11,234 bases of DNA, taken from assembly GCA_016200385.1 (NCBI GenBank), contig JACQEV010000332.1, positions 1 through 11,234 on the forward strand, written 5' to 3'. A model generated the notes under the pieces. That model did no database searches. It saw only the letters and a list, made by a program, of their open reading frames with translations, and was not told the origin of the DNA. This DNA comes from Candidatus Methylomirabilota bacterium. GTDB lineage: Bacteria; Methylomirabilota; Methylomirabilia; Methylomirabilales; Methylomirabilaceae. The translations under genes and the position numbers were made by a program. Shown piece after piece: positions 6,812 through 11,234 of the stretch (the first letter of the stretch is position 1; each line of letters starts with the position of its first letter).

Positions 6812-7708
6812 ATGCCACTGACAAAGCAGGTACGAATTGGCGATCTCACATTGGGCGGCGGAGCGCCGCTGGTCCTGGTGGCTGGTCCCTGCGTTATCGA
6901 GAGCGAGGAGGACCTTTTCAGGACCGGCGAGGCGATCAAGGCAGCCTGTGATGCCTGTGAGGTCCCCTTTATCCTCAAGGCCTCGTACGACAAGGCCAAT
7001 CGTTCGTCAGCGGGTTCATTCCGCGGTCCTGGCCTTCGCAAGGGGCTCTGTATCCTGCAGCGCGTGAAGGAGAAGCTGGGCGTACCGGTCCTCTCAGACG
7101 TTCACGAAGTGGACCAGGTGCCTGCCGCCGCGGAGGTGCTCGATATCATCCAGATCCCGGCATTCTTGTGCCGCCAGACAGATCTCCTCCTTGTCGCTGG
7201 CCGGACCGGCAAGCCGGTCAACGTCAAGAAAGGGCAGTTCCTCTCTCCGTGGGACGCCCGGAATATCGTTGAGAAGCTTCAGTCTGCCGGCTCAGAGCAG
7301 ATCATCCTGACCGAGCGCGGGACGAGCTTCGGATACAATAACCTGGTGGTGGACGTCCGCTCCCTGCCGGTCATGCGCAGCTTCGGCTATCCGGTCCTGT
7401 TCGACGCCACCCACAGTCTGCAACTGCCCGGGGGGGCAGGACACGCCTCTTCAGGGCAGGCGGAGTTCATCCCTTACCTGGCACGGGCCGCCGTGGCGGT
7501 AGGGGTCGATGGCCTTTTCATGGAGGTCCACCCTGACCCCGCGAACGCGCCAAGCGACGGGCCAAACATGCTTCGACTGGATGCGCTGCCGGGACTCTTG
7601 AGGCAGGTGATCAGGGTTCAGCAGGCGGTAGCGCCCTCTATCGATGAGCAGTCAGCGATCAGCAATCAGCCATCAGCGAAAGGCTGCCGGCTGACCGCTG
7701 AGAGCTGA
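6812..7708 (+). CDS. kdsA: 3-deoxy-D-manno-octulosonate 8-phosphate synthase, metal-dependent class
   Basis: It condenses phosphoenolpyruvate with arabinose 5-phosphate to Kdo-8-phosphate, the committed step of Kdo synthesis for LPS. The TIM-barrel DAHP/KDOP synthase motifs are clear: AGPCVIES near the N-terminus, [71 protein letters not shown] and [16 protein letters not shown]27 in AGPC is the metal ligand of class II (Aquifex-type) enzymes; class I enzymes such as E. coli have Asn there. The ATG at 6812 has no Shine-Dalgarno, because its leader is the right arm of repeat element D, yet the N-terminus aligns well. The protein has 298 residues, longer than the usual 270-285. The extra tail from about [10 protein letters not shown] to the stop is encoded by repeat element E, whose right arm supplies the TGA. 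Confidence 0.96.
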   Translation: MPLTKQVRIGDLTLGGGAPLVLVAGPCVIESEEDLFRTGEAIKAACDACEVPFILKASYDKANRSSAGSFRGPGLRKGLCILQRVKEKLGVPVLSDVHEVDQVPAAAEVLDIIQIPAFLCRQTDLLLVAGRTGKPVNVKKGQFLSPWDARNIVEKLQSAGSEQIILTERGTSFGYNNLVVDVRSLPVMRSFGYPVLFDATHSLQLPGGAGHASSGQAEFIPYLARAAVAVGVDGLFMEVHPDPANAPSDGPNMLRLDALPGLLRQVIRVQQAVAPSIDEQSAISNQPSAKGCRLTAES

Positions 7709-7713
7709 GAGCT
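7650..7713 (+). repeat. Element E: opposed heptamer arrays of a different sequence, at the kdsA 3' end
   Basis: Four left heptamers ending TCAGC (AGTCAGC, GATCAGC, AATCAGC, CATCAGC; 7650-7677) face four right heptamers beginning GCTG (GCTGCCG, GCTGACC, GCTGAGA, GCTGAGA; 7683-7710) across a GAAAG loop, followed by GCT. The five-base core TCAGC/GCTGA pairs in nearly every unit while the other two positions vary. The layout matches elements A-D, but the unit sequence is unrelated. It encodes the C-terminal tail and stop (7706-7708) of kdsA and ends 13 bp before the msbA start. Confidence 0.9.
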
Positions 7714-7725
7714 TTCTTTCGAGGC

Positions 7726-9552
7726 ATGCACACTTCCTTTCAACAGTTCATCCGCCTGCTTCGGTATGCCGCCCCCTATCGGGCCAGCGTGATCCTGGCC
7801 GTCGGATGCCTCTTTCTGATCGCGCTCCTCAACGCGGTCTCCATCGGGTCGCTCCAGCCGATCTTCGACGGTGTGTTTAACACGGAGGGAGGCGGTTCCG
7901 GGATCAGCCTCCCGGGCCCGGTCAAGGCAGCGCTGGGCAACAGGCTGGTCCAGCTCCAAGCGTTCCTCCAGGCTCATCGGATCAGCGTCCTCACCTTCAT
8001 CGGAGCCGCACTTTTCCTGGTGTTTCTGGCCAAGGGCGCGCTGGGCTATCTTCAACAACTCCAGATGCGGTACGTCTCGGAACGGGTCCAGCGGGACATC
8101 CGGAACGATCTGTATGCCCACCTGCAGACGCTGTCGCTTGGATTCTTCAGCCGCCGGTCAACCGGCGAGATCATGTCCCGCCTCGGCTCTGATGTGGAGA
8201 GCCTGGGCGACGCCTCGACCGAGCTCTTCAAGAACGCTCTCAAAGAGCCGCTCAACATTATCGGGCTCATTGGTTTGCTCTTCCTGATCAAGTGGCAGCT
8301 CGCGCTTCTCTCCCTCCTCGTCCTGCCTGTGGCCATCCTGCCGATTGTGAAGTTCGGGGCAAGGATCCGTCGCAGGGGAACCCGGGTCCAGGAGCGACGA
8401 GCGGAACTGAACACGATCCTGCAGGAAACCATCTCCGGTGTCAGGGTCGTCAAGGCCTTCGGCATGGAGGAATACGAGAAGGGGCGATACTGGGAGGCAA
8501 GCGACCAGGTCTTCAAGGCCATCATGCGGATCGTCAGAGTTGACGCGCTCACCTCACCTGTGCTGGAGATCCTCGGTTCCGTCGGCATCGTGATCGCCGT
8601 CTGGGTCGGCGGTTACCTGGTCTTCTCCAAGAGCCTGACGCCAGGGGCCTTCATGGCCTTCCTTGGGGCCCTCGCCTCCCTCTATCAGCCCGTGAAACGG
8701 ATCAGCCAGATCAACAACAACATACAGCGTGGAATGGCCGGGGTGGCGCGGGTGTTCGAGCTTATGGATCTCTGCTCCGACGTGGCGGAGCGGCCCAACG
8801 CCGTGGCGCTCGGGCGGATGCAGGAAGGAGTGGAGCTCCACAATGTCTCCTTCGCCTACGAGGCCGATCGGCTCGTGCTCCGGGGGGTGAGTTTCAGTGC
8901 CAAGCTGGGCGAGATCGTGGCCATTGTCGGGAGCAGCGGTGCCGGCAAGACCACCCTGGTCAACCTCATTCCCCGCTTCTACGACCCGACGTCGGGAACC
9001 ATCACCATCGACGGGATCGATATCAGCCGGGCAACGGTCCGGTCGCTACGGGAGCAGATGGGGATCGTCGCGCAGGACACGATCCTCTTCGACGATAGCG
9101 TCTTCAACAATATCGCCTACGGCCAGCGCGACGTCGTCCCGGACAAGGTGGTGGAGGCTGCCAGGATTGCCAACGCCCATGAGTTCATCAATGCGCTCCC
9201 GGAGGGGTACGCCACCAGAGTCGGCGAGCGGGGGCTTCGCCTCTCGGGCGGCCAGAAGCAGCGGATTGCCATCGCCAGGGCCATCCTCAAGAACCCGCCC
9301 CTCCTGATCCTGGACGAGGCCACCTCGGCCCTCGATGCGGAGTCGGAGCGGCTCGTTCAGGAGGCCCTCGATCGGCTCATGCAGAACCGGACCGCCTTCG
9401 TGATCGCGCACCGGCTCTCCACCATCATCCGAGCCGATAAGATCCTTGTCCTGGACGGCGGACGTCTCGTCGAGCAGGGGACCCATGCCGAGCTGATCGC
9501 GCGCGGCGGCGTCTATAGTCGACTGTACGAGACATCGTATCGTGGGGCGTGA
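7726..9552 (+). CDS. msbA: Lipid A export ABC transporter, permease/ATP-binding (MsbA)
   Basis: This inner-membrane half-transporter of 608 residues acts as a homodimer that flips lipid A-core from the inner to the outer leaflet using ATP. Hydrophobic segments lie near residues 20-42, 86-108, 175-211 (two helices), 276-302 and 306-322, consistent with six helices. The nucleotide-binding domain has Walker A G402-SSGAGK-T409, the ABC signature LSGGQ at 506-510, Walker B LLILDE with D530/E531, and H-loop H562. RSTGEIMSRLGSDVE and the coupling-helix region are typical of MsbA. Genes next to kdsA in other Gram-negatives support lipid A export over drug export. ATG 7726 has only a poorly spaced GAGG before it; no other start fits, since the frame closes upstream at 7699. 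Confidence 0.9.
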   Translation: MHTSFQQFIRLLRYAAPYRASVILAVGCLFLIALLNAVSIGSLQPIFDGVFNTEGGGSGISLPGPVKAALGNRLVQLQAFLQAHRISVLTFIGAALFLVFLAKGALGYLQQLQMRYVSERVQRDIRNDLYAHLQTLSLGFFSRRSTGEIMSRLGSDVESLGDASTELFKNALKEPLNIIGLIGLLFLIKWQLALLSLLVLPVAILPIVKFGARIRRRGTRVQERRAELNTILQETISGVRVVKAFGMEEYEKGRYWEASDQVFKAIMRIVRVDALTSPVLEILGSVGIVIAVWVGGYLVFSKSLTPGAFMAFLGALASLYQPVKRISQINNNIQRGMAGVARVFELMDLCSDVAERPNAVALGRMQEGVELHNVSFAYEADRLVLRGVSFSAKLGEIVAIVGSSGAGKTTLVNLIPRFYDPTSGTITIDGIDISRATVRSLREQMGIVAQDTILFDDSVFNNIAYGQRDVVPDKVVEAARIANAHEFINALPEGYATRVGERGLRLSGGQKQRIAIARAILKNPPLLILDEATSALDAESERLVQEALDRLMQNRTAFVIAHRLSTIIRADKILVLDGGRLVEQGTHAELIARGGVYSRLYETSYRGA

Positions 9553-9558
9553 ACCGGG

Positions 9559-10359
9559 ATGGCTGAGCTCACGGCGACCGTTATCACCTACAACGAGGAA
9601 GAGCATATCCGGCAGTGCTTGGAGAGCCTCGCGTGGGTGAAAGAGATCGTGGTCGTTGACTCGGGCAGTCGCGATCGCACCACAGAGATCTGCCGGGGCT
9701 ACACCGACAAGGTGTTTGCCACCCCATGGGTGGGATTCATCGAGCAGAAGAATTGCGCGATCTCGTTCGCCTCGCACGATTGGGTCCTGAGCATCGACGC
9801 CGACGAGCGGGTCCCAGAGGAGCTGCGGCAGGCCATCGAACGAGAACTGTCGGCGCCCCGACACGATGGATACTGGATCTCCAGGAGGAACTATTTCTTG
9901 GGGCGGTGGATGCGCCACGGAGGGTGGTACCCGGATCGTGTCTTGCGCCTGTTTGACCGACGCAAAGGGCGGTTTGGGGGGGTAAACCCCCATGCGTGTG
10001 TGGTGATCCAGGAAGGCTCCGTTGGCCTCATCGATAGTCACCTGGCTCATCTGACCTATAAAGATTTCTCGCAGTATGTCCGACAACAGAACCGCCATAC
10101 GGAGATCTCGGCCGCCGAGCTGGTACGCAGGGGTCGCCAGCCCGGGTCGGTCACCGGGGCGGAGCTGTTGCTGCGGGCCCTGGTCAAGTTCGTCCAGGCC
10201 TACCTGTTCAAGAGGGGGTTCCTGGATGGGTTTCACGGGTTGATCGCCGCGGTCGGCGCCTCCTACTGTCATGTCATCACATATGCCAAGGTCTGGGAAC
10301 AGGGCCTCCGCGTGGAATCGAAGACCGGCTCGGGGACATCGTGGCCGCCATCTCGATAA
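9559..10359 (+). CDS. Glycosyltransferase family 2, WaaE/KdtX-like (LPS core beta-1,4-glucosyltransferase family)
   Basis: This is a cytoplasmic GT-A enzyme of 266 residues, likely adding a sugar to the LPS inner core. The N-terminus TATVITYNEEEHIRQCLES is the nucleotide-sugar binding strand and helix of GT2. VVVDSGSRDRT follows, and SIDADERV carries the metal-binding D80-A-D82. RRNYFLGRWMRHGGWYPD, RLF and the C-terminal FLKRGFLDG-like block (YLFKRGFLDGFHGLI) with AYAK-type ending are characteristic of the WaaE family. The start is 6 nt after the msbA stop, so it is in the same transcript. The C-terminal 15 or so residues (RVESKTGSGTSWPPSR) are not conserved in the family as I know it, and overlap the next gene by 19 nt. 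Confidence 0.88.
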   Translation: MAELTATVITYNEEEHIRQCLESLAWVKEIVVVDSGSRDRTTEICRGYTDKVFATPWVGFIEQKNCAISFASHDWVLSIDADERVPEELRQAIERELSAPRHDGYWISRRNYFLGRWMRHGGWYPDRVLRLFDRRKGRFGGVNPHACVVIQEGSVGLIDSHLAHLTYKDFSQYVRQQNRHTEISAAELVRRGRQPGSVTGAELLLRALVKFVQAYLFKRGFLDGFHGLIAAVGASYCHVITYAKVWEQGLRVESKTGSGTSWPPSR

Positions 10360-11198
10360 GTGGTTTCACCTTGTGTCTGAACGCTGTCACCTTCGATTAC
10401 CCCATCGTCGAGTCGATCCGGTCTCTCCTCCCGATCGTTGATGAGTACGTCGTGAATGTGGGTCGATCCGAGGACGGCACGCTCGACCTGATCCGCTCGA
10501 TTCGGGATCCGAAGATCAGGATCTTCGAGACCGAGTGGGACGAGAGCCTCAGGCGCGATGGGTTGATCTTTTCTCAGCAGACCAACCTGGCCTTAGCCCA
10601 GTGCAAAGGCGACTGGGCCTTCTACCTGCAGGCGGACGAGGTAATACACGAAGACGACCTGTCCTCGATCCTGCGGTCTCTGGAGCGTAACCACCAGCGC
10701 CGAGAGGTCCTTGGGCTGCTGTTCCGCTACCTGCACTTCAAGGAAAATTACTGGTCCGTCGATCCCTGGTCGTACCATCGGGAGGTCCGTCTCATCCGCA
10801 ACGATGGGCGGCTGTGGTCCATTGGTGACGGCTGCGGGTTCGGGTGCGTTGACGATCCCGGTCAGCAGAACCTGAAGGCCGGGCCTCGGCGCAGGTTGGC
10901 GAAATCCGGGGGTCGCATTTTCCATTATGGCTACGTGAAAGATCCAGCCATCCTGGTCCGGAAGAAACGATATCAGGCCTCAAGACATCACGAGGTGATC
11001 CCGGAGCCGGAACGGCGAGTCCTGACCCGGGAGGCGTGGGAGTTCGAAGACTATGATATCCTGAAGGAGTTTAACGGGACACATCCGGCCGTTATGGCCG
11101 GGCGTATTTCTCGGAGTGCTCGGCTCCGACCCAGGAGGAACCGCTGGCTGAACCGGCGTTTCTATGCGGAGGTCTTCGCCCATGGATTCAAAGGGTGA
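10341..11198 (+). CDS. Glycosyltransferase family 2-like protein with QADE metal motif
   Basis: This predicted cytoplasmic GT-A protein of 285 residues starts with ISGFTLCLNAVTFDYPIVESI, with VVNVGRSEDGTLDLI as the second strand and loop. The position of the usual D-x-D is Q97-A-D99-E100 (FYLQADEVIHEDDL), keeping only the second Asp. Later blocks SYHREVRLIRND and IFHYGYVKDP are usual for this branch of GT2 proteins in LPS and teichoic-type clusters. The GTG start at 10341 has GGGGA at 10332-10336 and overlaps the preceding gene by 19 nt; the next in-frame candidate, TTG 10371, would cut into the first conserved strand. Donor and acceptor are unknown. Its 3' end overlaps the next gene by 17 nt. 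Confidence 0.82.
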   Translation: MAAISISGFTLCLNAVTFDYPIVESIRSLLPIVDEYVVNVGRSEDGTLDLIRSIRDPKIRIFETEWDESLRRDGLIFSQQTNLALAQCKGDWAFYLQADEVIHEDDLSSILRSLERNHQRREVLGLLFRYLHFKENYWSVDPWSYHREVRLIRNDGRLWSIGDGCGFGCVDDPGQQNLKAGPRRRLAKSGGRIFHYGYVKDPAILVRKKRYQASRHHEVIPEPERRVLTREAWEFEDYDILKEFNGTHPAVMAGRISRSARLRPRRNRWLNRRFYAEVFAHGFKG

Positions 11199-11234
11199 TG
11201 GACCGACCCTGTCGGTCCTCATCATCACCCGCAA
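11182..11234 (+). CDS. Glycosyltransferase, family 2-like, 5' end only
   Basis: Only the first 17 codons are present. From ATG 11182 the protein reads MDSKGDGPTLSVLIITR, the typical first strand of a GT2 enzyme, and the frame runs off the window. GGAGG at 11168-11172 lies 9 nt upstream. The start is inside the 3' end of the previous gene, continuing the overlapping pattern. ATG 11198 is in another frame and gives no recognisable strand. The assignment rests on very little sequence. Confidence 0.6.
   Translation, partial: MDSKGDGPTLSVLIITR

Noticed and set aside
9046..10272. 408-codon open frame on the minus strand across msbA and the first GT2 gene
   Set aside because: It lies antisense to two clear genes, spans their junction, and has no recognisable motif. 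Long antisense frames are expected in GC-rich coding DNA.

Overview
The window is GC-rich DNA from a Gram-negative (lipopolysaccharide-making) bacterium. All recognised genes lie on the plus strand, tightly packed, and nearly all serve cell-envelope polysaccharide synthesis. The set rfaE1, kdsA and msbA implies a heptose/Kdo inner core and lipid A export. The species cannot be fixed from the sequence. GAAACCC-type heptamer repeats plus this gene style make me think of NC10/Methylomirabilota or a similar deep-branching group, but that is an impression from memory and is weak.

Layout. Positions 1-2960 hold the 3' end of a MetW-like methyltransferase, a WbaZ-like GT4 glycosyltransferase and a polyisoprenyl-phosphate hexose-1-phosphate transferase, joined by start/stop overlaps. 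Positions 3054-4004 hold a UDP-hexose epimerase of the extended SDR family. Positions 4073-7708 hold rfaE1 (heptose-7-phosphate kinase, apparently with an AUU start), pyrG (CTP synthase) and kdsA (Kdo-8-phosphate synthase, metal-dependent type). Positions 7726-9552 hold msbA. Positions 9559-11234 hold three overlapping family 2 glycosyltransferase genes, the last cut by the window edge.

How the genes fit together: the phosphotransferase loads the first sugar on the lipid carrier, and the epimerase supplies a nucleotide sugar. The GT4 and GT2 enzymes extend the chain. RfaE1 and KdsA make heptose and Kdo precursors, PyrG makes the CTP needed to activate Kdo, and MsbA flips the lipid A-core across the inner membrane. 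Partners such as kdsB, kdsC, kdsD and the heptose nucleotidyltransferase are not in the window.

The most unusual content is a family of five 64-93 bp elements (A-E). Each is built from two opposed arrays of 7-bp repeats and fills most of the non-coding space between 1264 and 7713. One lies in frame inside the GT4 gene and is translated. Three others supply the C-terminal codons or stop codons of rfaE1, pyrG and kdsA, or the leaders of the next genes. Element E has the same architecture but a different heptamer, so the architecture rather than the sequence seems to be shared. Other oddities are a Gly-to-Trp change in the nucleophile elbow of PyrG, and a Shine-Dalgarno hairpin just before the AUU start of rfaE1.
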